Positions 24,969-33,661 of a DNA stretch of 64,000 nt are shown here, piece by piece. The notes under the pieces are model-generated. The model was not told the origin of the DNA, searched no databases, and saw nothing but the letters and a program-made list of their open reading frames with translations. The position numbers and the translations under genes were made by a program. How positions within the stretch are numbered: position 1 is the stretch's first letter; each line of letters starts with the position of its first letter. The DNA is from AC-32 sp963821495 (GTDB taxonomy: Bacteria; Actinomycetota; Thermoleophilia; Gaiellales; Gaiellaceae), in NCBI GenBank assembly GCA_963821495.1, contig CAWGEA010000003.1, positions 682,001 to 746,000 on the forward strand, given 5' to 3'.

Positions 24969-25742
24969 TCAGGCTGGAGGCGGGCCGTGGCTCGGAGTCC
25001 GCAGCACGCGCTGGAGAGCCTCGACGTGCTGGTGAATGAGAGCCGTCGAGTACGACAGCTGCTCCGCACTCGGGGGCGGCGAGCTGAGTCGGAGGGTTCG
25101 GTCGGCCTCGAGCGCCTGCGCGAGCTCGTCGAGGGCGTCTCGCAGTCGGGCCGCGGCCTCTTTCGACGGATCGTCGGGAGCGTGCGTCGCGAGCGATCGC
25201 GCTTCGGCGGCGAGCGCCTGAATCTGGCCCGTCACTAGAGAGCCATCGGCGAGGACGGCGTCGAGCGCGACGAGAGAGCGGCGGGAGAGATCGGCCAGCT
25301 GGGCGGACCAGGAAGCAGCGTGGGCCCGTCGACGTCTCCAGAGGAGGATCCCCACTATTGATGCGACTGCCAGGCCGACTGCGAGGGCGATCCAACCCCA
25401 GGGCGTGCTGCTCGTAGACGACGGCTCGGCAGCCGCGACCGTTGTTGGCGGCGGAGGTGGCGGCGGAGGTGGAGGTGGAGGTGGAGGTGGAGGTGGAGGT
25501 GGAGGTGGCGGCTGCGGAGGTGGTGGAGGAGAGGTCGGAGTCGTCTCACTCGGCCCGGTCTGGGTGACGGCCGGTCGCGTCGCCGTCACCGGCGGCCTCG
25601 TCGCTGTCGCGCCCGTCCGGGTCGTCACCGCGCTTCCGTCGCCACCTCCACAGGCTGCGAGCAGGAAGCCGGCCGAGGCGACCACGGCGAGGCCCGCGCA
25701 GGTGAGTCCAAGGCGGCGCACCGCTCGACGACGATCCGGCAT
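24969..25742 (-). CDS. Poly-proline lipoprotein with a membrane helix
   Basis: 257 aa. The N-terminus is a lipoprotein signal with lipobox LLAAC near residues 27-31. Then comes a Thr/Pro linker and an almost pure run of about 28 prolines (residues about 72-99), a helix (WGWIALAVGLAVASIVGILLWRRRR, about 115-139) and a helical C-terminal domain of about 115 residues with many Leu/Ala heptads. The run would span the cell wall. With both a lipid anchor and an internal helix, the helical domain would be cytoplasmic. No family recognised. The proline run is encoded by a hexanucleotide repeat (25465-25506). Confidence 0.65.
   Translation of the reverse strand: MPDRRRAVRRLGLTCAGLAVVASAGFLLAACGGGDGSAVTTRTGATATRPPVTATRPAVTQTGPSETTPTSPPPPPQPPPPPPPPPPPPPPPPPPPPPPTTVAAAEPSSTSSTPWGWIALAVGLAVASIVGILLWRRRRAHAASWSAQLADLSRRSLVALDAVLADGSLVTGQIQALAAEARSLATHAPDDPSKEAAARLRDALDELAQALEADRTLRLSSPPPSAEQLSYSTALIHQHVEALQRVLRTPSHGPPPA
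25465..25506. repeat. GGAGGT hexanucleotide tandem repeat inside a coding region
   Basis: Seven perfect copies of GGAGGT on the plus strand, flanked by imperfect copies (GGCGGA, GGTGGC) to about 25440-25530. Read on the minus strand it encodes the proline run of the lipoprotein. The 6-base unit keeps the frame, so copy-number changes would only lengthen or shorten the proline rod. Confidence 0.85.
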
Positions 25743-25776
25743 GCCGTCAGTGTTCAGGCCCTCCGCCGCTCTTACA

Positions 25777-27033
25777 TCATCCCGAACGGACGAGCGACTC
25801 CTGGCGCGATCCGGCCGGCTGAAAGCGGCCGGGCAGAATCACTGCTGAGACCATTAGGCCGTACGCGATGGCCGTCGCGGTGACGAACGTGTCGAAGGCA
25901 GCCGTGATGCCGCTGATCGTCTGCTTGTCGAGCAGCTGCAGGATGCTGTCGAAGCCCGCGCTCCCGGGTACGAGCATGAGGACGCCGGGCACGATGAAGA
26001 CCAGCGGTGAGCGGCGGAGCCCGGATCCGATCAGACCGCCGACGAGGCCGACCGCGAGCGTTGCGACGAAGACGCCGGCCTGGTCTCCGATGACTGCCGC
26101 GCCGGCTGCGTTTGCGGAGAGTGCCAGGACGGTCGCGGCACACATCATCCACGCATCCCGAAACTGGGCGCGCAGGGTCAGCGTAAACGCCAGGCCGGCC
26201 GCAACTGCCGCGATCAGGTCCGTTCCCGTGAAGGCCGTGACGGTGGCGACCGCCCCCGTCGGCCCGAACCAGCTCTCCGCGATCGAGCGCCCAACCTCGA
26301 CCCCGAAGACGAGGCCGAGTAGCTGGACGAGAGCGTTCGCCGTGTTCGCGACACCCGACTGGAGGTGCTCGCTCGACAGCTCGCGCATGCCGATAGTGAG
26401 TCTCATACCGGGCAGAAACGTCACGAGCGCGGCGAGCGTCACGACGTTGGGCGACGCGTCGAGGCCGAGGTGGACGATCGTCGCCGCACAGAAGCTCGCG
26501 GTGACCGCGGCAAGCGGAGCCGCCATCGGCTCCGTGCGCGGAGTGCGCGTCGCGGGAAGCGCGATCGCGCCGACGAGGAGCCCGACGACGGCCGAGGCGG
26601 CGATCTCGCGCGAGCCCCCGCCGAGCACCGGCGTCAGCGCAGCGCCGGCGATCGCGTACGCGGCGAGTAGCAAAGGCCAGGGACGTTCCAGCGGCCGTGA
26701 CTTGATGTCTGCGAGCGCTGTCAGCGCGGCGTCTGGATCAAGCCGCCCCGCGAGCACGTCCTGGACGAGGTCGTCAGCGCGGGCGATCGCGTCCAGGTCG
26801 ACACCGGCGGGACGTACGCGGACCGTGAATGTGCGCTGGTGCGGGAGCGATCCGAGCGAGACCTCGACCAGCGTCGGCGTCGCGGAGATCTGGACGTCCG
26901 TCAGTCCAAGCGATCGAGCGAGAGCCAGGACCCGGTCCTCGAGGTCGGCGGTCGGGTAGCCGGCCTCGTGACCGACACGGACGAACCGGATCAGGAACTC
27001 GACGGCCGAGTCCGACGTCTTAAGCGCTGTCAT
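25777..27033 (-). CDS. Threonine/serine exporter family protein (ThrE-type)
   Basis: 418 aa. The N-terminal soluble part (VEFLIRFVRVGHEAGYPTADLEDRVLALARSLG) and the following ten-helix region are arranged as in actinobacterial ThrE, which fuses the DUF1212 and DUF3815 modules. FLPGMRLTIGMRELSSEHLQSG and LVFIVPGVLMLVPGS are typical internal repeats. It exports threonine, serine or small peptides by proton motive force in Corynebacterium. Ends 11 bases before the downstream end of the APC permease gene upstream in the same direction, so the two probably form one unit. Confidence 0.88.
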   Translation of the reverse strand: MTALKTSDSAVEFLIRFVRVGHEAGYPTADLEDRVLALARSLGLTDVQISATPTLVEVSLGSLPHQRTFTVRVRPAGVDLDAIARADDLVQDVLAGRLDPDAALTALADIKSRPLERPWPLLLAAYAIAGAALTPVLGGGSREIAASAVVGLLVGAIALPATRTPRTEPMAAPLAAVTASFCAATIVHLGLDASPNVVTLAALVTFLPGMRLTIGMRELSSEHLQSGVANTANALVQLLGLVFGVEVGRSIAESWFGPTGAVATVTAFTGTDLIAAVAAGLAFTLTLRAQFRDAWMMCAATVLALSANAAGAAVIGDQAGVFVATLAVGLVGGLIGSGLRRSPLVFIVPGVLMLVPGSAGFDSILQLLDKQTISGITAAFDTFVTATAIAYGLMVSAVILPGRFQPAGSRQESLVRSG

Positions 27034-27043
27034 CGGGGCTTAC

Positions 27044-28411
27044 CTAAGAGGGTGGCGTGAGCGACGGCGACTCCGCTGACGCAGGAGGAGGCTCTTGCCT
27101 CATGTGCTTCCAGACAGCGTCGAGGAGCACCGCCAGAGCAGCGATCGCGACGATGGCCGCGAACGTCTCGGGTGCGTTGCGGAGCGTGTCGACCGCGAAA
27201 AAGGCGAGCACGACGGCAGTCGCCAACATCCCCACCAGGATGATCAAACCGCGGGCGCCGGTCGACGACCGCAGCCGATAGCCGGCCATGCCGACGAGCA
27301 GGAAGATCACGAGCGAGCAGGCGCTGCCAACGGAAGCGATCGCGGAGAGATCGACGAGGTTGGAGACGACGAGCACGATCGTTGCGGTGATCAGCAACCC
27401 CGCGTGCGAGCCCAGTCGCGAGCCCCGGCCGAAGAAGGGCGGGAACTGCCCGACCTCGGCCAGCATCGCCGTCAGGCCCGCGGAGGCGTAAAGCGTCGCG
27501 TTCACCGACGACGCCGTCGCGAGCAGCGCGGCGACGGCCATGATGGTGAAGCCGGTATCGCCGAGAGTCGGCCGCGCCGCCTCGGCGATCGCGGTCTCGC
27601 CGTAGCCGACGACCTCGGTGACGGTGAGCGTGCCAAAGACGCCGAGCGCGATCAGAACGTACGTGACCGAAGTGACACCGAGTGCCAGGTACATCGCTCT
27701 CGGTAACTCGCGGGCCGGCTCGCGTAAGTCTCCGACGGCGAAGGTGATCACGCTGAAGCCGAGGTAGGCGAAGAAGGTGAGAGCGATGCTGGCGATGATG
27801 TCCGAGACGGGCGGATATCCGCTGAAGGCGAGCAGGTGTGGGTCGATGTCGACGAGGGTCACGACGATGAAGACGGCAAAGACGGCGAGCAGGACAACCA
27901 CGATCAGCGACTGGGCGCGGTCGACGAAACGGGCACCGATCAGGTTGATCCCTGCCATCGCGACCACGATGCCGGTGGTGAAGACGTTGTCCCAGCCGGC
28001 CGCGGCGTCGTTACCGATGAAGAGCGAGGTCGCGTAGCTTCCGAACGCGACCGCCACCATCGAGCAGACGATCACGATCGCCGCGAAGTAGCCGAGCCAG
28101 GAGGAGATCCCGACCAGCCGCCCATTCCCGAAGCCCTGGAGCAGGTACGCGATCAACCCACCCGAGGATGGATAGCGGACGCCCAGCTTGACGACGTTGT
28201 AGCCGAGCAGCGCGGCGACGATGCCGGCGAGCAGGAACGAGAGCCAGACCGCCGACCCGGCGACGGTCCCCGCCTCGCCCAGCAGCGCGAAGATGCCGGC
28301 GCCCACCATCGCGCCGATGCCGAGAAAGGCGGCGCCGCGTACGCTCATGTCACGGGGGTCGTCGTCGTTGGTAGGACTGACTCCTGGGGGCGCGACGGGT
28401 GCGAGAACCAT
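27044..28411 (-). CDS. APC-family amino acid permease
   Basis: 455 aa from ATG 28411; an in-frame start at 28450 would add 13 residues. The first helix has the substrate-site signature GIGAMVGAGIFALLGEAG, and TFFAYLGFSVITFAVGDLREPARELPRAM covers helix 6 and the following loop. About 12 helices in total, no C-terminal domain. Resembles basic/branched amino acid transporters of the APC group. It reads into the ThrE-type exporter 10 bases later, a pairing of uptake and efflux of amino acids. Confidence 0.87.
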   Translation of the reverse strand: MVLAPVAPPGVSPTNDDDPRDMSVRGAAFLGIGAMVGAGIFALLGEAGTVAGSAVWLSFLLAGIVAALLGYNVVKLGVRYPSSGGLIAYLLQGFGNGRLVGISSWLGYFAAIVIVCSMVAVAFGSYATSLFIGNDAAAGWDNVFTTGIVVAMAGINLIGARFVDRAQSLIVVVLLAVFAVFIVVTLVDIDPHLLAFSGYPPVSDIIASIALTFFAYLGFSVITFAVGDLREPARELPRAMYLALGVTSVTYVLIALGVFGTLTVTEVVGYGETAIAEAARPTLGDTGFTIMAVAALLATASSVNATLYASAGLTAMLAEVGQFPPFFGRGSRLGSHAGLLITATIVLVVSNLVDLSAIASVGSACSLVIFLLVGMAGYRLRSSTGARGLIILVGMLATAVVLAFFAVDTLRNAPETFAAIVAIAALAVLLDAVWKHMRQEPPPASAESPSLTPPS

Positions 28412-28648
28412 GTCAACATCTCGAAATGCCGCCAAAACGAGCGCGCACAAAACGCCTCAGCACTGGTGCCTCGGGTCCCATTTCGCTCTGCCTCGTCGCG
28501 GTCGCCAAGCCTAACGCAACCGGCCGGGGTTCCTTCCACTCAGTCGGCGATTCCGTTGTCCCTGGCTCTTGGCGGCGTCGAGCCGTTCCCGCTGCGCACC
28601 CGCCAGAGGAACTTCGCGGAGAGATGATCTGGCCGCAGGCCAGTCGTA

Positions 28649-28990
28649 GTGCGATCGACGAGCATGTCCCTCAAGCAAGAACCCCGGCCGCACCGGCGGG
28701 CGCCGGAGGAACTGCACTTGAGAAGCTCGAGGCCCTGGGAGTACGCGGAATCCTTCGGCAACTTGCTCCTTGAACAGGAACTGGCGGCACTTGAGCCGCC
28801 CTTGGTGAACGACGCCGAGGAAGCTGCGGCAGCCCTCACCAACTTCGGGCTCTTTTGGGAGCGCGAGCCAGATGCGAAGAAGCGGAACCGGCTGCTCCGC
28901 GTCACCTTTCAGAGTCTCACGGCCTCAGACGGAGACCTCGTGGCAGTGACGCCTCGCGAAGCTTTCCTGCCCTACTTTTCCTTTGAGGTG
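28649..28990 (+). pseudogene. C-terminal remnant of a large serine recombinase
   Basis: From about 28760 the frame reads LEQELAALEPPL, then AALTNFGLFWEREPDAKKRN, LLRVTFQSLTASDGDLVAVT and PREAFLPYF. This is the usual C-terminal end of large serine recombinases (the helix after the zinc ribbon, then a beta pair with DGxLVxVxPR). The catalytic Ser domain and zinc ribbon are missing upstream, and the frame runs into the tRNA-Asp gene on the opposite strand without its own stop. It is best explained as the broken tail of an integrase that used this tRNA as target. Confidence 0.6.
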
Positions 28991-29005
28991 GGGGGTCGGG
29001 AAATA

Positions 29006-29079
<74 letters not shown>

Positions 29080-29102
29080 GGGGACGGGGAAGTGTAGCCG
29101 AG

Positions 29103-29531
29103 CTAGATCGAGGTCAACCCGAGCTGGCGCAGCAGGGTGACCGAGTCCGAGTAGACGTCCTTGCGCGCGACCAGGCCGTCGCGGATCGGGATCACGTCCA
29201 TGCCCTTGTACTCGACCTTGCGCCCCGTCGGTGGTACCTCGATCCCGGAGCGGTTCATCGTCCCCTCGTGCGTCCCGAGGGCCGTCCACTCCTGCACGAC
29301 GAGGTCGTCGCGCACGTACGCGCGGCGCGTCTCGAACGTCAGATCGGGGAAGACGGAGAAGATGCCGGTCACAGCTCGCCCGATCGCCTCCCGGCCGACG
29401 TTCACGTCGCCGGTGACGTGGTTCTCGAACACGGAGTCGTCGGTGTGCATCGACACGATCGCCTCCACGTCATGGGCGTTCCAGGCGGCGTTGTAGCGGT
29501 CGATGAATCCCTGCAGCTCCGAGCCGTCCAT
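29103..29531 (-). CDS. SnoaL/NTF2-like fold protein
   Basis: 142 aa from ATG 29531. The pattern FIDRYNAAWNAHDVEAIVSMHTDDSVFEN, then a central VFPDLTFETRRAYVRDDLVVQEWTALGTHEGT, then GRKVEYKGMDVIPIRDG is typical of SnoaL-like polyketide cyclase/ester-cyclase-type NTF2 proteins. Catalysis in this group depends on a pocket His/Asp pair; several are present but the substrate is not predictable. It lies 23 bases upstream of tRNA-Asp on the same strand and diverges from the protease gene. Confidence 0.85.
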   Translation of the reverse strand: MDGSELQGFIDRYNAAWNAHDVEAIVSMHTDDSVFENHVTGDVNVGREAIGRAVTGIFSVFPDLTFETRRAYVRDDLVVQEWTALGTHEGTMNRSGIEVPPTGRKVEYKGMDVIPIRDGLVARKDVYSDSVTLLRQLGLTSI

Positions 29532-29552
29532 TGCGACTAGCCTAAACCGCCC

Positions 29553-30686
29553 GTGACCCCCGTCGACTGGGTAGCGCTCGGCCTGGTGCTCCTCGCGGCG
29601 CTGGGTGGAGCCGTGCAGGGATTCGTCTGGAGCGGCCTCTCGCTGGCGGGACTGCTCGCGGGCGCCTTCCTCGGCGGCCGGCTTGTGCCCGTGCTGCTCA
29701 CGAACGGCTCGAGCTCCCAGTACGCGCCGCTCGTCGCGCTCGTCGGGGCGGTCGCGTTCGCCGTGGCGTTCGAGGTGATGGGCAGCACGATCGGCGGGGT
29801 GATCCGCAGCAGGCAGAAGGCGCGCAGCGTACGCGCGCTCGACTCGACCGGCGGCATCTTCGCCGGCGCCCTGATCGGGCTCGCGGTCGTCTGGGTGCTC
29901 GGCGCGATGGCGCTGCAGCTCCCGGGGCAGGCGGATCTGCGTCGCGCCGTCCAGCGCTCCTACGTCATCCAGCGCCTGAACGAGATCGTGCCGCCGCGGA
30001 GCCTGCTCAACGCGCTCGCCCGCATCGATCCGTTCCCGACCTTCGCCGGCCCGCCCGTGCCGACCGAGCCGCCCGACCCGAGCGTGCTCCAGAAGCCGGG
30101 CGTGCGGGCCGCGGCGCCGAGCGTCGTGCGGGTGCTCGGAACGGCATGCGGCCTCGGCGTCGAGGGCACCGGCTGGGTCGCAGCGCCCCAGCTCGTCGTC
30201 ACCGCCGCGCACGTCGTGGCGGGTGAGGAGGACACGTCGGTCACGACGGCCGGCGGCGTCTCGCTGCGCGCGATCCCGGTCGTCTTCGACCCGCACGACG
30301 ACGTCGCGGTGCTGCAGGTTCCAGGGCTCGACGCGAGGCCGCTGCGGCTCGTCGACCCCAAGGCGGGCACGGCCGTCGCGATCGTCGGCTACCCGCTGAA
30401 CGGGCCGCTGAACGCGTCCGCCGGTCGGATCGGCACGACCGCGACCGTGCTCGCGCAGGACGCCTACGGCCGCAGCCCGACGCGACGTGTGATCACGAGC
30501 CTCGCCGGCACCGTCGAGCACGGGAACTCGGGCGGGCCGGCGGTCGACGGGTCGGGCGCGGTGCAGTCGACCGTCTTCGCGGCGCGCTCGGCGGGTGACG
30601 GCGGCTACGGCGTGCCTGCGTCCGTCGTGCGGCGCGACCTCGCCCTCGCGGGCGGCCCGGTCTCGACTACCCCCTGCGTGCGCTAG
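29553..30686 (+). CDS. MarP-like membrane-anchored serine protease
   Basis: 377 aa, GTG start. The N-terminal ~130 residues carry four membrane helices of the CvpA (colicin V production) type. The trypsin-like domain has TAAHVV (His, about 218), HDDVAVLQV (Asp, about 248) and EHGNSGGPAV (Ser, about 325), a full triad. Domain order and length match actinobacterial MarP, which acts in the periplasm and supports acid resistance in Mycobacterium tuberculosis. CGLGVEGTG and the final TTPCVR place two Cys that could pair. Tail-to-tail 4-base overlap with the methyltransferase fusion. Confidence 0.9.
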   Translation: MTPVDWVALGLVLLAALGGAVQGFVWSGLSLAGLLAGAFLGGRLVPVLLTNGSSSQYAPLVALVGAVAFAVAFEVMGSTIGGVIRSRQKARSVRALDSTGGIFAGALIGLAVVWVLGAMALQLPGQADLRRAVQRSYVIQRLNEIVPPRSLLNALARIDPFPTFAGPPVPTEPPDPSVLQKPGVRAAAPSVVRVLGTACGLGVEGTGWVAAPQLVVTAAHVVAGEEDTSVTTAGGVSLRAIPVVFDPHDDVAVLQVPGLDARPLRLVDPKAGTAVAIVGYPLNGPLNASAGRIGTTATVLAQDAYGRSPTRRVITSLAGTVEHGNSGGPAVDGSGAVQSTVFAARSAGDGGYGVPASVVRRDLALAGGPVSTTPCVR

Positions 30687-32494
30687 TCGAAGAGATCGAG
30701 AGCCGCTTCGGGCTGTTTGAACGGCGGGATCACGTACACGCCTGCGACCTTCTCCCGCGCCTGCGCGCACAGCTCGCGTGCAAGCGCGAGACCCTCGGCA
30801 CCCGCGTTCGCGCCGGCCTGCTCCAGCCGCCGTTGCACGTCCTCGGGCACGACGATCCCCGGGACCTCGTTGTGCAGGCGCACCGCGAGCTGGTAGCTGC
30901 GCACGTAGAAGATTCCGAGCACCAGCGGAACGGGCCAACCGCCGATCAGCTCCTCGAAGCGGTTGAGGTAGGAGAGGTCGAAGAGCGCCTGGGTCATCGC
31001 GAAGCTCGCGCCGGCCTCGATCTTGCGGTGGAAGCGCTCGGCCTCGAGCTGGAGGTCGTCCGCCGAGGGGTTGACGGCCACGCCCAGGAAGAACGAGGTC
31101 GGTGCGTCGATGCCCTTGCCGTTGTAGTCCTCCCCGCGGTTGAGCTGCGTGACCAGCTGCGAGAGGCCGATCGAGTCGACCTCGTAGACCCCGCGCGAGC
31201 CCGGATAGTCGCCGACCTCGGGCGGGTCGCCGGTAACGGCGAGCACGTTGCGGACGCCCTCGGCGTGCGCGCCGAGCAGCAGCGACTCGAGGCCCATGAT
31301 CGACGTGTCGCGCGGCGTGAGGTGCGGGATCGTCTCGATGCCGCAGTTGCGCTCGATCGCGACCGACGCCATCAGCGCGTTCGCGCGGGCGCGAGCCATC
31401 GGATTGTCGTTGATGTCGACGAAGCCGACCTTGCCGCTCGCCTTCAGCTCCCGCGCGACGGCGAGCATCGCGTCGTAGGTGCCGCCCTTGGGGGGATCGA
31501 GCTCCACGCAGGTGACCCACTCGCCCTCGCGCAGCATGCGGGCGAGCTCGGTCTCGTAGGGGCCGGCACCCAGGCGCGGCTCGACCAGCTCGCGCTCGAC
31601 CACGTCGAGCGGCGCGCTCGGCTCGCGCTCGGCCTCGACTGCCGAGGCGATCGCCGCGATCTCCAGCGGCGTCGTGCCGCAACAGCCGCCGATCAGGCGC
31701 GCGCCCAGCCGCCGCGCGTGCGCCGCGAACTCGGCGAAGTACTCGGGCGTCGCGTGCGGGTAGATGACGCGCCCGCCGCTCAGGCTCGCGAGCCCGACGT
31801 TCGGGAGCACCGCGAGCGGCGGCTCGCCGTCGCCGCCCATCGCCTCGAGCGCGGCGAGCGCCGCGTGCAAGCCGGCGCCGTGGTTGGCGCCGATCGCAGC
31901 CAGGTCGAGCGGCCGCAGCCGTTCGGCCGCCTCGGCTCCGGTCACGCCCGCGAGGGTCTCGGCGCCCTCGTCGAAGGTCAGCGTGGCGACGATCGGCAGC
32001 GACGAGACGCTGCGCACGGCCTCGATCGCCGCCTCGAGCTCGTTCAGGTCGTAGAACGTCTCCACCATGAACAGGTCGATGCCGCGGCCGTCGAGCAGCG
32101 CGGCCTGCTCGGCGAATATCTCGCTGCGCTGTGCCGGAGGCACGGCCAGATCCCCGAGCGGCCCGATCGAGCCCGCGATGAAGACGTCACGGCCGGAGAC
32201 CTCGCGCGCCTCGCGCGCGAGCTTGACGCCCGCGCCGTTGATCTGCTCGAGCTCGTCGTCCAGGTAGAGCTGGGAGAGCTTGCGCCGGTTTGCGCCGAAG
32301 GTGTTCGTCTCGATCAGGTCGGCGCCCGCCCGAATAAAGCTCGTGTGCAATGTCACGACGCTCTCTGGCGCGCGCAAGTTGGCCTCCTCGGGGCAGCGCA
32401 GGCGCGGGACGGCGCTCGTCACGAGCACTCCCATCCCGCCGTCCCCGACGACGATCGAGCCGCTGTTCAGGCGCTCCTCGAACCGGCTGCTCAT
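30683..32494 (-). CDS. Bifunctional homocysteine S-methyltransferase / methylenetetrahydrofolate reductase
   Basis: 603 aa from ATG 32494. Residues 1-300 are a betaine/homocysteine methyltransferase barrel with zinc Cys ligands in IGGCCGTTP (about 267-275) and an upstream Cys region around ANHGAGLH. Residues about 315-600 are a MetF-like barrel (VTCVELDPPKGG, FVDINDNPMA, HLTPRDTSIMGLESLLLGA, NVLAVTGDPPEVGDYPGS) without the eukaryotic regulatory domain. The fusion would make 5-methyl-THF and use a methyl donor on homocysteine. Expression may be controlled by the hairpin-rich leader at 32601-32695. Confidence 0.92.
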   Translation of the reverse strand: MSSRFEERLNSGSIVVGDGGMGVLVTSAVPRLRCPEEANLRAPESVVTLHTSFIRAGADLIETNTFGANRRKLSQLYLDDELEQINGAGVKLAREAREVSGRDVFIAGSIGPLGDLAVPPAQRSEIFAEQAALLDGRGIDLFMVETFYDLNELEAAIEAVRSVSSLPIVATLTFDEGAETLAGVTGAEAAERLRPLDLAAIGANHGAGLHAALAALEAMGGDGEPPLAVLPNVGLASLSGGRVIYPHATPEYFAEFAAHARRLGARLIGGCCGTTPLEIAAIASAVEAEREPSAPLDVVERELVEPRLGAGPYETELARMLREGEWVTCVELDPPKGGTYDAMLAVARELKASGKVGFVDINDNPMARARANALMASVAIERNCGIETIPHLTPRDTSIMGLESLLLGAHAEGVRNVLAVTGDPPEVGDYPGSRGVYEVDSIGLSQLVTQLNRGEDYNGKGIDAPTSFFLGVAVNPSADDLQLEAERFHRKIEAGASFAMTQALFDLSYLNRFEELIGGWPVPLVLGIFYVRSYQLAVRLHNEVPGIVVPEDVQRRLEQAGANAGAEGLALARELCAQAREKVAGVYVIPPFKQPEAALDLFD

Positions 32495-32600
32495 AGGGCC
32501 TCGACTCTACTGCGGAAGTGAAGTGAAGCGGTCAACCGAGAACGAGGGATAGATCAAGCGATACCTTCCGGGCGATACTCCACCTGCAACAAGGACGAGC

Positions 32601-32695
32601 GCCCCGATGCGGCGAGGGCAGATCGTCAAAAACGGAAGGGCCCGATGCGGCGGGGCCCATCCGACACGGACAGGGCCCGATGCGGCGTGGCCCCT
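32601..32695. repeat. Three tandem stem-loops with an identical loop
   Basis: CCCGATGCGGCG occurs three times (from 32603, 32641 and 32676; 38 and 35 bases apart). Each copy sits in a hairpin with a different stem but the same loop GATGCGGCG (CGCCGCATC on the minus strand): 32601-32619 (GCCC/GGGC), 32638-32658 (perfect GGGCCC/GGGCCC) and 32672-32695 (AGGG.CC/GG.CCCT). On the minus strand the 32638-32658 hairpin is followed by TTCCGTTTTT, as in an intrinsic terminator. The array lies about 110-200 bases upstream of the homocysteine methyltransferase/MTHFR fusion. No known riboswitch is recognised. Confidence 0.7.
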
Positions 32696-32729
32696 CCGGA
32701 GATGTAACTGCGGCTCTCTCACGGGAGAC

Positions 32730-32760
32730 TCAGGCGGGGCCGGGCGGCGGCCCCGCCTGA
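32730..32760. terminator. Strong 12-bp hairpin, orientation uncertain
   Basis: TCAGGCGGGGCC (32730-32741) and GGCCCCGCCTGA (32749-32760) pair perfectly around a 7-base loop. No clear U run follows on either side. It could end a short plus-strand RNA covering the triple hairpin, or belong to the leader of the minus-strand gene. Confidence 0.6.
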
Positions 32761-32863
32761 TGTATGGACCGGCGGGTCAAGGCGCGGGTTAGGGCTGTCG
32801 ATACAACCCGTGGCTCCCGGCCGGGGGACTGACGGCAATCATCCTGCGGCGTTACGGAGCTCT

Positions 32864-32889
32864 CGGCGGCGGGCCCTGCCCCGCCGCCG
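32864..32889 (-). terminator. Hairpin just after the SDR gene
   Basis: CGGCGGCGGG (32864-32873) and CCCGCCGCCG (32880-32889) form a perfect 10-bp stem with a 6-base loop, starting 7 bases past the SDR stop at 32896. Probable GC-type terminator. Confidence 0.65.
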
Positions 32890-32895
32890 TCCATT

Positions 32896-33642
32896 TCAGC
32901 GCAGCAGCCGGCCTTCCATTCCGCCGGCGACGGTGACGACTTGTCCGGTCACGTGCCCGGAAAGCTCGTCCGAGGCGAGCACGACCACCTGCGCCGCCAC
33001 GTCCTCGGGCTCGGCCACCTTCTCGAGCGCCATCGTCCGCGTCACCTGCCGCAGCGCCTCCTCGTCGAGCGCGCCGCGCGTCATCGGTGAGTGCGTCCAG
33101 CCGGGGCAGACTGCGTTGACGCGCGCGCGAGGCGCGACCCGCACGACCTCGTTCTTCAGGCTCGGCAGCAGGCCGCCGACGATCGCGGCCTTCGCGGCGG
33201 CGTAGTCGGCGTGACCGGCCTCGCCGAAGAGCGCGGCCGTCGAGCCGACGAGCACGAGCGACCCGTGCCCGCTCAGCGCCACGCCGCGCAGGAAGCCGCG
33301 CGCCGTGAGGAAGGTCGCGGTCAGGTTCGCCCGCAGCGTCTCCTCCCAGCGCTCCAGCGGCAGCTCCCAGGCCGGCACGTCCTCGGCCGGCCACACTCCG
33401 GCGACCGCAGCGCACACGTCGAGCGGCCCGGCCTCTTCGAACAGGCGCTCCGCCTCCGCCTCGACGGTCAGGTCGGCGCAGAGCACCGCGGCCGCGCCCA
33501 GGGCCTCCGCCCGCTCGCGCCCGCGGTGGTAGTGGGCGACGACCTCGCAACCCTCCGCCATGAAGGCCCGCGCGCAGGCGGAGCCGATCCCGCCCGAAGC
33601 GCCGGTGACCAGCACGCGCTTCCCTGCCAGCCCGGTGTCCAC
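32896..33642 (-). CDS. Short-chain dehydrogenase/reductase
   Basis: 248 aa from GTG 33642. The cofactor loop is VTGASGGIGSACA (about 12-24). The catalytic set is Ser in VLVGSTAAL, Tyr and Lys in ADYAAAKAA (YxxxK), and the PG motif VNAVCPGWTHSPM. ADLTV after the second strand, with Arg/His residues before it (HYHRGRERAEA), favours NADP(H). FabG-like fold; substrate unknown. The gene starts back to back with the M55 peptidase, only 19 bases apart, so the shared promoter region must overlap coding sequence or lie within it. Confidence 0.9.
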   Translation of the reverse strand: MDTGLAGKRVLVTGASGGIGSACARAFMAEGCEVVAHYHRGRERAEALGAAAVLCADLTVEAEAERLFEEAGPLDVCAAVAGVWPAEDVPAWELPLERWEETLRANLTATFLTARGFLRGVALSGHGSLVLVGSTAALFGEAGHADYAAAKAAIVGGLLPSLKNEVVRVAPRARVNAVCPGWTHSPMTRGALDEEALRQVTRTMALEKVAEPEDVAAQVVVLASDELSGHVTGQVVTVAGGMEGRLLR

Positions 33643-33661
33643 GACGTGAGAGGCTACAAGC

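Noticed and set aside
32495..32760. Possible SAM, SAH or cobalamin riboswitch before the methyltransferase/MTHFR fusion.
   Set aside because: None of the conserved core elements of those classes is visible; the region is described instead as three related hairpins.
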